From Gnomoniopsis sp. IMI 355080 (taxonomy: Eukaryota; Ascomycota; Sordariomycetes; Diaporthales; Gnomoniaceae): 64,000 bases of DNA. The first letter of the stretch is position 1. Each line of letters begins with the position of its first letter. The stretch spans positions 124,001 to 188,000 of the forward strand of contig JAPEVC010000016.1 in NCBI GenBank assembly GCA_027946555.1, read 5' to 3'. Positions 9,782 to 20,940 of this stretch are shown here, piece by piece. The position numbers and the translations under genes were made by a program. Below the pieces are notes generated by a model, which was not told the origin of the DNA, did no database searches, and was given only the letters and a program-made list of their open reading frames with translations.

Positions 9782-12344
9782 CGTGAATGTTTCGCCGGCT
9801 AATGCCGCGCCCTGGGCGATCTGATTAAGTCTAATGTCAAGTTTAATGGTGTTGTTTCAAGCTACTTTTGGACGATTATGGCGGACGATATGGAATAGCA
9901 AGGCCACAAGACCAACAAAGCGGATTACGACGAAATCATGAATCCGAACGATGGAGGAGTTCGATGGAGAACGAGTAAGAAGCAGTGTTTCTCGGCCAAG
10001 AAGTGAGAAGGTCTCGGAGTCGTTTGGAATTTCTTTGTCGCTGGCACGTGGAACGGTGATGTCGTAGGTGGAAACACAATGCACTGGAATGGGTCCCGGA
10101 ACAATCAACAACAAACCGTGCTCAAAGTTCCTTGCTGTTGGGAATTTGGGGGATGGGATGCTTGATGATGGAGAGTGAGTGCCAGTGCGTGCAGCAGGTT
10201 CGACAAAGTTCAGGCCTCGCTGGGGTCCGGGGGCAACGGGAACGGGAGCGTCAGCAAGTGTCAAGACGTCAAGACTCCAGAACCAGCTCATACTATGTAC
10301 TAAAGTCGTCAGGATTGGCGGGATGGAGCAGAACGATGGCTGGGCTGCTGGGGTGACCATTCACAAGCACCAGGCCGTTGCTGCCGAGCCCAGTTGGTCC
10401 AGTCAGCAGGCTCCATTGGATCCGTAATCCCCGTGCCATGGATCGCTGCTAGGATCATTGAGTTCATGTTCAGGGATGATGTTACCAAATTTACTGCTCT
10501 GCAGCTGCAGCAGCTGTGTTGCTACAGTACACGCAGTACCGAGTTAGTACGGAGTACGGAGTAGTGCATAGTAGCAGTAGGAGGCGCTCTAACTCCACCC
10601 TAAACCTTCCGGCCCGCATGTGGCCCACTTTGTGACACTGTCGCGTCTCTACCCACCCCGGGGGGATCGCCACATGCTGTTAGTGCCTACCTAAGTACCT
10701 CCTAAGAGAGTGACGCCCGACCCGGGCAGTGCAAACCTCGTATCTCGTATCCGCTGATGGCTTACTGCTGTTTTCGTTCTGGCTGACTACCTGTTACCTA
10801 TTGCGTGCTGCCTGTCCGGGTATTCATGATGACTTGCAGCCAAAACCTGATTCCCGAATATCAAATGCCAACACGCCAGCCGGCCAGCTGATTCTTCGCA
10901 TGGATATGTTCGTCTTAATACAAGATCCCCGGCAATCCTTTCGTTACAAGGAATGAACTCCTCCTTACCCAAGGATTTTTGTTGTGCTTGATTATATTTG
11001 CCCATATTAGGAGGCCCGCTGTCTCAGTTGATAATACGGGCAAGGAATGAAGGCCTCGCGCTCCTCTCCGGTCTTGGTGCTGCGCGCGTCAATTGTTTTG
11101 CACAATGACTTCAAGTCATTCCTCGTGCCTCTTCCCGCTGTTCAGACGTTACTCGAGCAACGTGTCTTATACAGGCCGAGGACAATCAGAGATCACCCTG
11201 CACTCGTTGGATCCTGTGTTGCTGAGGGCTTGCTCTGAGACGGCAAGACCTATCAGCGTCGCCAGATCGTCTTTCAAACTCAAATTAGTAGGTAAAGTGA
11301 CTTTCTGTTCGAACTTTCGTGAAGTCATGCAATCTGCCCTGCCTCGAAATGACCGGTCTGCTTCGTGTGAATATTTAGTGCACGTTAGTCCGGCGTTGTG
11401 CCTCAAACGATATTGCGCAGAAATCATGTTCGTCTTTGGCAAGGCAGATGCCAAAGACCGCACGCCATCCCAACTTAACATTTGGAGTCGACACTGTTCT
11501 GAGCTGGAAAGAAGAAAGAGAAAATATCTTATACAGAATAAACCTCGCACCACTACATAATATGTTAGACTGCCTGCGGTGACTAAGAGCCTTCGACACC
11601 TCGTGCGTCGCAAGCAAGAAGCACACCCGTAGAGAACGCATATGCACCGTCTCGTGCGCAGGTATACAAGGCTGCTGCCAGAATCATGGTGGGGCGTGGG
11701 AAGCCTTTGAAAAGGTTTCTGACGTGGGAGACTACAGGCATGTGTTAGGTGTGTTCTCTTCCGCCAGAGCGTCCCTGGTCTTTTCAGGGTCGACAAGCTT
11801 GGTTTGTATTCATCAAAATAGGAGTCGTCAAGCGGGAACACACACGTGCCTTGCCATCTCGTTGTGAAGAAGGAAGAGGAAACAGCCAAAGTTTTTCTTA
11901 ATGCATGAGCTTTGCTGATGAGGCTGCAGTTGTCGACCCATTTCAAATTAGAATACCTAAACCATAGTCACCAAAAGCATCGGATGGAAATGGCCCGTGC
12001 ACGGCCCATCAGTGCCCCGCCAGCGATTGTCCCGCCACCTCGCGAGTCCCAGCTTGTCGCATTTGGGCCGCGCAACTGTCAACTACATCAAACTGCACCT
12101 TGACCTCGACCTCGACATCCGCCCTCCCCCTCTCTGCCGCATCTGGCACGATTTCTATATTTATTCTGGGCAACACTAGTCTCGTTGCCGCTGGGCCCCT
12201 CTGTGTTTTGCATTTTCAGGTCTCTGAAACCGGTCCTGTTCTTGCGCCGTAGCTGACAGGCAAGCTCAATCACCTCGTTCTGCGCAACTGATCGCAGCGC
12301 CTCTACAGCTACAAGCAGACCTCGTTCTGCACGACGCCGTCACC
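9782..12344. other. Intergenic, 2.6 kb divergent promoter region
   Basis: Spacer between the leftward TRP-like gene and rightward XRN1. A leftward frame of 259 codons (11167-11946) shows no family similarity, odd composition and no coding codon bias, and I do not call it. A GCAGCTGCAGCAGCTG palindromic patch lies near 10500. Immediately before XRN1 is a CT-rich stretch (about 12100-12145) with a TATATTTATT element, typical of fungal promoters. Confidence 0.5.
10685..10706. repeat. TACCTACCTAGG-type dispersed motif
   Basis: GCCTACCTAAGTACCTCCTA followed by AG. A degenerate copy of the motif also seen at 6725, 21946, 27679, 46103, 55828 and 60599. Confidence 0.4.
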
Positions 12345-15300
12345 ATGGGTGTTCCCAAATTCTTCAGATGGCTCTCCGAGCGCTATCCTGCCATTTCACA
12401 GCTCATTGCTGAAAACCGAATCCCTGAATTCGATTGCCTGTATCTCGACATGAACGGCATCATTCACAACTGCACCCACAAGGACTCGGACGACACCCAG
12501 TTCCGTTTGAGTGAGGACGAGATGTTCATACGGATATTCAACTATATCGAACATTTATTCGGCAAGATCAAGCCGAAACAGCTCTTTTTCATGGCCGTCG
12601 ATGGAGTGGCTCCTCGCGCCAAGATGAACCAGCAACGCGCAAGACGATTCAGGACTGCCCTGGACGCCGAGCTCGCAAGAGACAAGGCAATACGTGAGGG
12701 CCAGGAGTTGCCCAAAGAGGAGCCCTTCGACAGCAATTGCATCACACCCGGAACCGAGTTCATGAGGAAACTCTCGGAACAACTGAGATACTTCGTCAGC
12801 AAGAAGGTGTCTGAGGACAAGGACTGGCAAGGATGTGAGATCGTTCTCTCCGGCCATGAGGTACCCGGTGAGGGTGAGCACAAGATAATGGAGTACATTC
12901 GGAACGCGAGGGCCCAGCCCAACTACCACCCCAACATGCGGCATTGTCTATATGGTTTGGATGCAGACCTAATCATGCTGGGTCTGCTCAGTCACGACCC
13001 ACACTTCTGCCTGCTTCGTGAGGAGGTCACCTTTGGCCGCCAGTCCAAGGTTCAGTCCAAGGAACTGGAGCATCAAAATTTCTATCTTATGCATCTTTGC
13101 ATTGTTAGGGAGTATTTGGAGTTGGAGTTTCAAGATCTGAAGCAAGACGGCGCAACGGCCTTGTCTTTTCCATTTAACATGGAGCACGTCATTGACGACT
13201 TCATTCTCATGGCTTTCTTCGTGGGCAACGATTTCCTGCCTAACCTACCACGCATCCATATTAACGAGGGTGCGCTGGCCATGATGTTCCGAACTTATAA
13301 GAAGGTTTTGCCTCAGTGCGATGGATATATCAACGAGGGCGGCGCGATGAACTTGAAGCGGCTGGGGGTTTTCTTGGAGGAACTCAGCAAGGAGGAGTAT
13401 CGATTCTTCGAACATGAAGCTGAAGACCAGAAATGGTTTCGAGCCAAGAAAGGAGCCGAGAATGGCGAGGCGGCCCCAAAACCCAAGGGCAAGCTTGTCG
13501 TCACATCGGCACAGAAGACGCTGTGGAAGCAAACTATCAAGCCGTTCTTGACCAAGCGCTCTGAAGAAACACTAGACCTTGGCGCTGGTCTGAATGCTGC
13601 CGACCGCAAGTTCGTTCAGGATCTCGCGGACAGTGTGCGTCTAAATTGGACCACCCCACAAGACGAAGATGGTGCTCGGCATCTTGTGCTTTCTTTCCCG
13701 CCAAAGCCAGAAATGGACGAAGACGAGGAAGAGGAAGACGAATCTCAACTTGCCATCAATCGTGTGGTTAAGAAGTATGATAATTCCGAAGTTCAGGACG
13801 TAACCGGAGCCGAAGCAAAGGCTCAGTACGAAGCCCTATATCAACAGAAGTTCCAGGAGTGGAAGGACAAATACTACGCCGAAAAGTTCCCCGAATGGAC
13901 ACCAGAAAACAAGGACGCTGAGCTAACCAAGCTCTGCGAGAATTATGTGCAGGGACTTCAGTGGGTCCTGTATTACTACTATCGCGGCATCTGCTCGTGG
14001 CCATGGTTCTATCAGTACCACTATTCCCCCCTGATCTCGGACGTGATCAAGGGCCTGAATGCCGATCTGGACTTCAAACTTGGTCAGCCATTCAAACCTT
14101 TCGAGCAGCTCATGGGTGTACTGCCCGATCGAAGCAAGAAGATCGTGCCAACTGTCTATTGGGACCTGATGATGAACCCTGACTCTCCTATCAAAGACTT
14201 CTACCCTCGAGACTTTGAGTTGGATATGAATGGCAAGAAAATGGATTGGGAGGCAGTGGTCAAGATTCCATTCATTGACGAGAAGCGGCTCCTGGATGCC
14301 ATGCGTCCTAAGAACGAGCTACTCTCGGATGACGAGAAGGCGAGGAACAGTTTCAATGTTCCCATCAAATTCACCTACGACTCTGGACAAGACTTCACCT
14401 ACCTCTCTTCACTACCGGGTATCTTTCCCGACATTCCTCACTGCCATTGTGTCGAGAACATCTTCGATTTGCCTCCTACAGACGGATTGAGTTACAGGCA
14501 AGGTCTCATGGAAGGCGCGCTTCTCAGCGTCTCGGCGCTTGCTGGCTTTCCCAGTTTGGCCACGCTTCCGTACAATGCGACTCTTGGTTTCCATGGAGTT
14601 AATGTCTTCCAGCAAGATAGCCGGAACGAGAGCATGGTGGTCACGCTTGCAGAAGCAGCAACGCGAGCGAAGGTGGAGAATGCCAAGGCCAAACTTGGTA
14701 AGCGATGCTTCGTAGGATATCCATTTCTACAGGAAGCCAAGATTGTCCGTGTATCGGACGAGCTCTTTGATTTCAGCCTCGATGATTCTGGACATGTTGT
14801 CACCAAGGAACGCGATAGTAATAGAGAAATTGACGAATGGAACAAGAACGCCAGATACTGGGAAGACTTCTACAGCAAGCGCCTTGGCATCTTGATAGGC
14901 GATGTGGAATCCATGGTTCACGTCGAGATGCTCAAGGGCCTACTGAAGACGGACGATGGCGCCACGATTAAGGAGTACGGCGAAATACCTGGCATGCGAG
15001 ACTTTTACGCATCACAGACTATTGTTGACGACGTCGTCAATGAGGATGAGCGGTTCTTGGAAAAGGCTGCTCTGCCCCTGGAGGAAGAATTCCCTGCAGG
15101 CTCACACGCCTTCTATCTTGGTGATTTCAACTACGGTCGTCCCCTGGCCGTCACTGGCTATGTTGGCCCGAAGCTAGAGGTGATGGTCTCCGCAATGAAG
15201 AACAGGGAGCCCGAATTTGCGAAGCAGATTATCTTCAAGTATGAACGAAACAACAAGTACCGCCCTTCCTTCGTGGTCACCAAGGATTTGGGCCTGCACC

Positions 15301-16550
15301 CTCTAGCCTTCAGCAAAATCACTTCGTCTTATCAGGTTACCACCGTCGGTGGACTGAAAGTAAACTTGGGCCTCAATTTGAAGTTTGAGTCAAAGAAGTT
15401 GAAGGTATTGGGTTATACCAAGAAGTCAGACTCGGGCTGGGAGTTCAGCGACAAGGCGGTCAATCTCGTGATTGATTATATGAGCAAATTCCCAGACTTC
15501 TTTGCTGGTGTGCAGCAGCACGTGCAGCAGAGGGATGTCACGGCCTCGGATCTGTGGCCAAACGACGAGAGCGCAGCCACTGCAAGGGTGAAGGAGATTG
15601 GGCAGTACCTGAAGTCCCTCGGCACCAACAACTTTCCCAAGGTGCCTCTCGATGCTGAGCAACTAGACTCCACCGTCGTTATGGAACTAGCGGAGGCTTC
15701 CGCAGCTGCCCTCCAGGCTTCGACTGAGACCACTCCGCAGACAATCAAGGCTGTGCCGCGTAGCGCGCTGCTTAAGCCTAGTGACGCGGAGCACCGACTG
15801 GGCAACCAGAGGTTCCGCCTTGGCGACCGCGTGGTGTACGTCCAGAACATCGGCAAAGTCCCTATCGCGTCTCGCGGTACCGTGGTCGGCATCAGCCGTG
15901 CAGGCAGCAACAAAGTCCTTGATGTCGTCTTCGACATTACCTTCATGAGTGGCAATACTCTCGACGGGCGATGTCCCGCTTTCCGCGGACAAACTGTCCC
16001 CTCGACATCTGTGCTCAACCTCACAGATCGTCAGGTCGTTACCGGATCCAAAGCACAGATGGCGCGCGCGCCACACCCGTCTTTGACCACGCTCGTCGCT
16101 GGAGGCGGCTATGGTGCTCGTGGCTCATCAGGCAGGAATTTGCGCGACGCGCCCCAGCCGCCACCGGGGGCATGGCGAGGTGGAGCCAACGGTCAACGCG
16201 GTCGTGGCGGTGGTCACAATGGTGCACAGCGCGGTACTCTGAATATCCAGCCTAGCAACTTGGTTTACAGGAACTCGCCCAATCAGACGCCTCAGCAGGG
16301 CTACGGGAATCACAGAGGTAATGGATTCCAAAATGGTGCCAGAGGTGGCCGTGGTGGGCCCCGAGGTGGTGCGACCAACGGCTACGCTCAGCACAACGTG
16401 CCTATTCCTCCGCAGCCAGCGTACAATGCGGTCCCGCCGCCCGCGGGTCTGAACGACAGAGGAAGAGGTGGACGCGGTGGTAGGGGTCGCGGCGCGGCTG
16501 GTAGGGGTCGCGGAGGCCGGGGTGGGCAGGCGCAAATTGCGCAGCGGTAA
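12345..16550 (+). CDS. XRN1: XRN1 (KEM1/EXO2) 5'-3' exoribonuclease
   Basis: Cytoplasmic 5'-3' exoribonuclease that degrades decapped mRNA. The single exon encodes 1401 aa, close to other fungal Xrn1 proteins. The catalytic metal ligands sit at the numbering known for the family: Asp35 (LYLDMNG), Asp86 (MAVDGVAP), Glu176/Glu178 (PGEGEHK), Asp206/Asp208 (GLDADLI) and the later Asp in FVGNDFLP. The start MGVPKFFRWL is the invariant Xrn N-terminus. After the nuclease core come the PAZ/Tudor, KOW-like and SH3-like region (for example RLGDRVVYVQNIGKVPIASR). The last about 170 residues are a low-complexity tail rich in RGG/RGR (GARGGRGGPRGG, RGRGGRGGRGRG), likely RNA- or decapping-factor-binding. 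No broken motif is seen. Confidence 0.97.
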   Translation: MGVPKFFRWLSERYPAISQLIAENRIPEFDCLYLDMNGIIHNCTHKDSDDTQFRLSEDEMFIRIFNYIEHLFGKIKPKQLFFMAVDGVAPRAKMNQQRARRFRTALDAELARDKAIREGQELPKEEPFDSNCITPGTEFMRKLSEQLRYFVSKKVSEDKDWQGCEIVLSGHEVPGEGEHKIMEYIRNARAQPNYHPNMRHCLYGLDADLIMLGLLSHDPHFCLLREEVTFGRQSKVQSKELEHQNFYLMHLCIVREYLELEFQDLKQDGATALSFPFNMEHVIDDFILMAFFVGNDFLPNLPRIHINEGALAMMFRTYKKVLPQCDGYINEGGAMNLKRLGVFLEELSKEEYRFFEHEAEDQKWFRAKKGAENGEAAPKPKGKLVVTSAQKTLWKQTIKPFLTKRSEETLDLGAGLNAADRKFVQDLADSVRLNWTTPQDEDGARHLVLSFPPKPEMDEDEEEEDESQLAINRVVKKYDNSEVQDVTGAEAKAQYEALYQQKFQEWKDKYYAEKFPEWTPENKDAELTKLCENYVQGLQWVLYYYYRGICSWPWFYQYHYSPLISDVIKGLNADLDFKLGQPFKPFEQLMGVLPDRSKKIVPTVYWDLMMNPDSPIKDFYPRDFELDMNGKKMDWEAVVKIPFIDEKRLLDAMRPKNELLSDDEKARNSFNVPIKFTYDSGQDFTYLSSLPGIFPDIPHCHCVENIFDLPPTDGLSYRQGLMEGALLSVSALAGFPSLATLPYNATLGFHGVNVFQQDSRNESMVVTLAEAATRAKVENAKAKLGKRCFVGYPFLQEAKIVRVSDELFDFSLDDSGHVVTKERDSNREIDEWNKNARYWEDFYSKRLGILIGDVESMVHVEMLKGLLKTDDGATIKEYGEIPGMRDFYASQTIVDDVVNEDERFLEKAALPLEEEFPAGSHAFYLGDFNYGRPLAVTGYVGPKLEVMVSAMKNREPEFAKQIIFKYERNNKYRPSFVVTKDLGLHPLAFSKITSSYQVTTVGGLKVNLGLNLKFESKKLKVLGYTKKSDSGWEFSDKAVNLVIDYMSKFPDFFAGVQQHVQQRDVTASDLWPNDESAATARVKEIGQYLKSLGTNNFPKVPLDAEQLDSTVVMELAEASAAALQASTETTPQTIKAVPRSALLKPSDAEHRLGNQRFRLGDRVVYVQNIGKVPIASRGTVVGISRAGSNKVLDVVFDITFMSGNTLDGRCPAFRGQTVPSTSVLNLTDRQVVTGSKAQMARAPHPSLTTLVAGGGYGARGSSGRNLRDAPQPPPGAWRGGANGQRGRGGGHNGAQRGTLNIQPSNLVYRNSPNQTPQQGYGNHRGNGFQNGARGGRGGPRGGATNGYAQHNVPIPPQPAYNAVPPPAGLNDRGRGGRGGRGRGAAGRGRGGRGGQAQIAQR

Positions 16551-17617
16551 TCGCTTGTGCCACACACCAGTCTGGACCATACCGAAGGAATATGGAGTAG
16601 CGGAAACTCTGAACAGAGCGACGTGCGAGAGGATGCAGACCACCCAGGATGATGACTGTACCGCGACACTTGCGAGTCTACTTCGAGCGGTTGACCAGCA
16701 ACACTGTTTCTACGAAAGTACGAGCCTTTCACCGGCCAATGGGGTTGACAGAGGACGCGACAGCAGCCGCCCGTGGTGCATGAACAAGAGTCTTGCAGAC
16801 CGGGCCTGAAATTCCACGGAGTGTACGATCACCCGCGTGGGCTCAATGGGTATTCCGCCCTTGACACGCTCGAAATAAAGCAGGCAACGCAGGAGACGTT
16901 GGCAGATGAGCTTGGGAGATACGATTATGTGGCGAGTAGAAAAGTCAAAAGCGAAATGTAACATTGCATGAGCGTTTGTACAAGAACAGCTTTTTCCGTG
17001 TCGTGTAGTTCGTCCGTGACACGATATCCTCAGTATGAGACGTCGATCTCTGCTCGACGGCACGTAAGTTAGTATTTCGCTATCTTGCTCTCAACGGATT
17101 ACCGAAAGTAACTCAGACAGGCAGGCCTTTGTGTCCGTCGACCATGATGTAGATATTCACTCGAGAAGCTTAACGTAGATGGGCATCCAACGCGAGCCAG
17201 ATTGTCCTGTGTCAGAAAGACAAATCCAGTTGCAAATATGCAAAAATCGAATTTGTGAGACAACCTTTACTGGCGTGACAGATCAAACCAGGGAATCTGT
17301 CCCATGATTGCACAGGAGGTAATTCCAAGATGTATCATTTCATGGCCCCTATGACTCAGACAACGGGTCCAGAGGACACACTGCCTCGCAATTGGGCATT
17401 GTGAGGAGCCGTGTGTTCCTGGAAATTCACCATGACAAGACTTGACCCAACCTCGGCTTTCATCGTCTTTACGAACAGGCTGCTCAGATATACTTCCGTT
17501 TCTATGGGCTGGCATTCGTCCGATGCTAACATCATAGCTGTTAATAAGTAGTGTACCCTGTGCTTCCGGCAATCGAGATTCCATTCGCTATTGTGCTCTA
17601 TTTTCCTTTCCTGTTGA
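16551..17617. other. Intergenic between XRN1 and SPC3 (convergent)
   Basis: Two convergent 3' regions. Only short frames without family resemblance. No gene seen. Confidence 0.5.
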
Positions 17618-18377
17618 TCATGATGACTTCTTCTTCTCCTCGTCCTTCTTCTTAACAGCAGGAAGGTTAAACACCTTGCTCGCGCCGCCATCCACAGCCT
17701 TCCAATGCCCGTAATCGCTGTTCTGGTTCCAGGTAAGGGCCCCCACCCAGGGTTGAACGTTGTAATGGAGACGAAGCTGCACGTTGTCGGTCTCGCCGAT
17801 TTTGCCGGAGGGGTGCGTGATCTGATACTTGGGGCGTTGGTTCTTGATGGAGAGCTTGCCACTGCGACGAAAAGATACATGTCAGTGAGAGGAGGGAGTG
17901 GAGAGAGCCCGTGGGGGGCTTGAAGGAAGTAATCAGCTATACTCACCGACTAGGGTCGATAGGCTTCCCGGCCGCGCTCTTCCGCAACTTCTTCAGCGTC
18001 GCCGGCCCATAGTTACCAAGATAATCGGACGAGGGCGCTGTAATGATGTTGTCCCAGATCACGGCCTGGTTGGTGGCATTGCTCCCGTCCTTGGCCGGCC
18101 ACTCGGCGGTGACGTAGACAAAGACCTGCTTGGTGTTCCAAGTGAAGAGGGAGCTCAAGTCGGCGTCGAGGCTGAACTTGATGATGGCATACTCCTCCTT
18201 CTTGGTGCTGTAGTAGTGAGGACGGCCCTTGACGACCTGCAGGTTGGTGGTCTTGAGGAAGCCCGAGGGTGCGCGCGGTGCGAGCAGGTCGGTGGCGGCG
18301 ATGAGAGCGGCGACGACAAAGGCCACGGTCGTGAAGAAGCCGAAGGTGTTCTGGATGCGCACGAGGGAGCTATACAT
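17618..18377 (-). CDS. SPC3: Signal peptidase complex subunit 3
   Basis: ER-membrane subunit (SPC22/23 family) of signal peptidase, which removes signal peptides from proteins entering the secretory pathway. The model is complement(join(17618..17861,17947..18377)), 224 aa, a usual length for the family. The start MYSSLVRIQNTFGFFTTVAF, one transmembrane segment (about 12-33) and a lumenal beta-rich domain (FSLDADLSSLFTWNTKQVFV, NQAVIWDNII) are diagnostic. The 85-nt intron (GTGAGT...CGCAG) joins P-S-R to G-K-L-S-I-K-N-Q-R-P-K-Y. The C-terminus is a short lysine-rich run (VKKKDEEKKKSS), an extension beyond the conserved LRLHYNVQPWVGAL block. Confidence 0.93.
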
Positions 18378-19031
18378 CGTGGCGGTTGGCAGGATTGGGC
18401 TGGGTGTGGGAAGGGGGTGTGTGTTTGTTTATCGAAGTGCCATTGTTGGGCTCGACTGGAGGATGGTCGAGGCAGCAATGTTGTGTCAGCGATATGGTTC
18501 ACTAGCTGAGGCCAGCTGTTGAAACAAAGGCGGGACGGGAAGCTACTTTTAGACGACCCTGGCCCACTAGGATAGACCCCTGTCACATGTCACTCGGTTG
18601 CTTCCGCTTGAGTTAAGGTTCAATATCGAGGCAGGCACCTTATCGGAATTGGGATTCACCATGTATTTCCGCTTAATGCTAAGAGGTAGCTTTCGTCTGG
18701 ATATCATGATCAGGAAATCGTTCTCCTCTCTCTTGAGTCACCCGCAGTGTATCAGCGCCCATATTCATATGAGGGACAGGGACAGTCCATCTATTAATCT
18801 ATTATGTGCTCTTTGGATCGAGCAGTAAGCTCTTCCCCTTCCACGTCCCCGGTCCCCCATCCCATAGGCGGCGTTCGACAGTCCGCTTGACTCTCAGTGA
18901 TCAAATCTGACGTCTCGCGTCGTCGTCTGTTACTCAATACGCAGAGAATTGTTGGTATCATATGAAAGAAGTTGCCCCACTACAGCAATACATGCCAGGC
19001 AGGCCACCACGGGTCGCTCACTCTCCCCCAC
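18378..19031. other. Intergenic, SPC3 promoter and 3' end of hydrolase-like gene
   Basis: Both flanking genes run leftward, so this holds the SPC3 promoter and the 3' UTR of the epoxide-hydrolase-like gene. No gene or strong motif seen. Confidence 0.5.
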
Positions 19032-20940
19032 TCAAGGCTTCGCAACTCGTACCTGTACAACTGTATCGGGTGTTCCTGGCCTCGGTGTGACTGTGTCGTC
19101 TCCATCCTGCGCCTTCGAATCGTCTTCTATTTCAGACGGCACTGCATCAAGCTCCTTGCCGTTGGGACTTGATGGTGGTTGCGACCCAACTTGTGTCCCC
19201 GAACTATTCCCTTGCTCCAGGTGCGGACGATCTGGGGGCTTCAGCCCTTCGTCTGGCGATCCGACCCTTGTCCTGGAGCTATCGCCCTGCCCCAGACTTG
19301 GCCGCTCTGGTGGTTTGAGGCCCCCATCCCGAGCCTGAGCAGCAGCAGCATCAGCAGTCTGCTCCGCGACTACGACGCTCGCCAACGGCTCAGCGGTCTG
19401 TTCACGAGCCGGCTCGAGTCGCTGGTCAAGCTTGGCCACCTCCTTTGCGAGACCTCGTATTCCAGTCATAATAAGCTCGGGCCTTTCCCAGGCTAGCAAC
19501 CCAGGATGTCCGGGAGCCCGCTGGGAAAAGAGGACATTATAGTACGTCTTCGCCCATGCTGGACACGTGTATCGAGCATGCATGCTAACTTTCACAGGTG
19601 TCTCTAGTCGAATGGCGCCCTCGCCAACTTCCTGCGCCGTGCTCCCGTCACCTGTCGCTCCATCCTCCCCACCTAGGAACACTGTAACGGCTACTTTTGG
19701 CTTGTTGACAAGGGGCTTCTTGTCCTTGGCCGTCTCTTCTTCTTCAGTGGCACAACGTGCCCAAAATCGCATTGCGTATTCCGGTCCTGGAAGCCAAGCC
19801 AGGTTTGCAAAAGTGATTATTTGCTCTGGTGTCAACTGCATCCGAGGCGCGAGCAAGCTCAAGCCCTTCATGGCGAAGACGAGAAGCCCAGTAGGCGAAT
19901 CGCACATGGCATACCTGGTACGGGTTAGTATGGGACATTGGACATTGGACTGCCGAACCGCCGAGACCTCCCAAACTTACGCAAAAGTATTTGGCTCCCG
20001 TAAGCCAACCTGGTTCAACCCAAATTTGGCCGGCGTCAAGCCCTTCGCCCTTGCAGCCCTCGAAGGCGTCGTCTGCTTGAGCGCAAAAAAGTCCTGCTTA
20101 CTATATCCCAGGATCCCAGAACTCAACACATTGGCAATCGTCCATTTCGCCCATTCTAACGGCGCCTCGGTCAGCTTTGGGGCAGCCAGTGGCGGAGCGA
20201 TAAAGTGCGCGCCCACGCAAGACTTCGGGTAGTGCATCGACAAATGGTCCACGAGCTTCCAGTCGATCTCGGCGGGTGACGACTGTGCAGCACCAGTATT
20301 GCTGACGAGATAATGCTGATAACTTAGGCGCATCATCAGGCTGTCGAGCATTCCCGCTGTGGTCGATATCTCTGGCGTGTTGTTCGGGAAGGGGTCGCTG
20401 AAGCCCAGCCCGGGGAGGGCGGGTATAACCAGATGGAAAGGCTGGTCCTTCACCGCATCTTCTGGCTCGGTGAAGGATTTGATTAGGTGCACGAGGGCGA
20501 GGTTCACGAAGGGGAACGGCGGCAGCAGCAGTAACGGTACGGCCTGGCTGTGCGGTGAGCGCACGTGGATGAAGTGCAGTCTGAGGGGGATCTCCGAGCC
20601 AGGAATGGATATCGCCGTCCGGAACTGGGGCGTCGTCCCGTTCAAGGTAGCCTCCTGATCTCGCCACGAGTACTTCTCCAGCCAGAAGTCTACGAGTGGT
20701 TCGACCTGTGGCTTGGGCTCCCACCAGTCTGTGGACTTGGGCTCCGCTCCCTCATGAGGGAGTCGGGTCAGCTCTAATTTCTGTTTTGTTAACTCGAGGT
20801 ACCTGCTCGAAACCTATTCCTTGGAGTCAGTCGGAGGCTCTTGGTTCAAGGGAGCAATGGGGTCTCGAAAGAAAACTGACGCGGATCTTGTACGGTTTGA
20901 TCTCGTCTCCAGCACCAGCGGTGTCTACAGTCGCAGCCAT
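19032..20940 (-). CDS. Epoxide-hydrolase-like protein, catalytic motifs lost
   Basis: Alpha/beta-hydrolase of the microsomal-type epoxide hydrolase group with an EHN-like N-terminal domain. The model is complement(join(19032..19914,19981..20813,20881..20940)), 591 aa. Exon 1 gives MAATVDTAGAGDEIKPYKIR; junctions read KIR-VSSRYLELTKQ and NTFA-YAMCDSPTG. The EHN region is clear (LELTRLPHE, VEPLVDFWLEKYSWR), as is the core (FHLVIPALPGLGFSDP). Where active enzymes have HGWP this protein has PPFP (118-121). Where the nucleophile elbow GGDWG should be it reads SNTGAAQS (191-198), so the Asp nucleophile is missing. The late GH...WERPE segment is kept. The C-terminal about 115 residues are low-complexity, with two copies of a 22-residue unit. 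I infer a pseudoenzyme or an enzyme with altered chemistry. Confidence 0.8.
19182..19322 (-). repeat. Two-copy 66-bp coding repeat in hydrolase-like tail
   Basis: Two 22-codon copies, 19257-19322 and 19182-19247, encode GLKPP(E/D)RPxLxQGxSSxTxVGS and are separated by three codons. They lie in the disordered C-terminal tail of the epoxide-hydrolase-like protein. Confidence 0.75.

Noticed and set aside
9857..10360. 167-codon leftward frame upstream of the TRP-like gene
   Set aside because: Low-complexity Pro/Ser text without a domain; fits 5' UTR/promoter better.
11167..11946. Leftward 259-codon frame between the TRP-like gene and XRN1
   Set aside because: Cys/Arg/Ser-rich composition, no family resemblance, no supporting splice or start context; likely chance.
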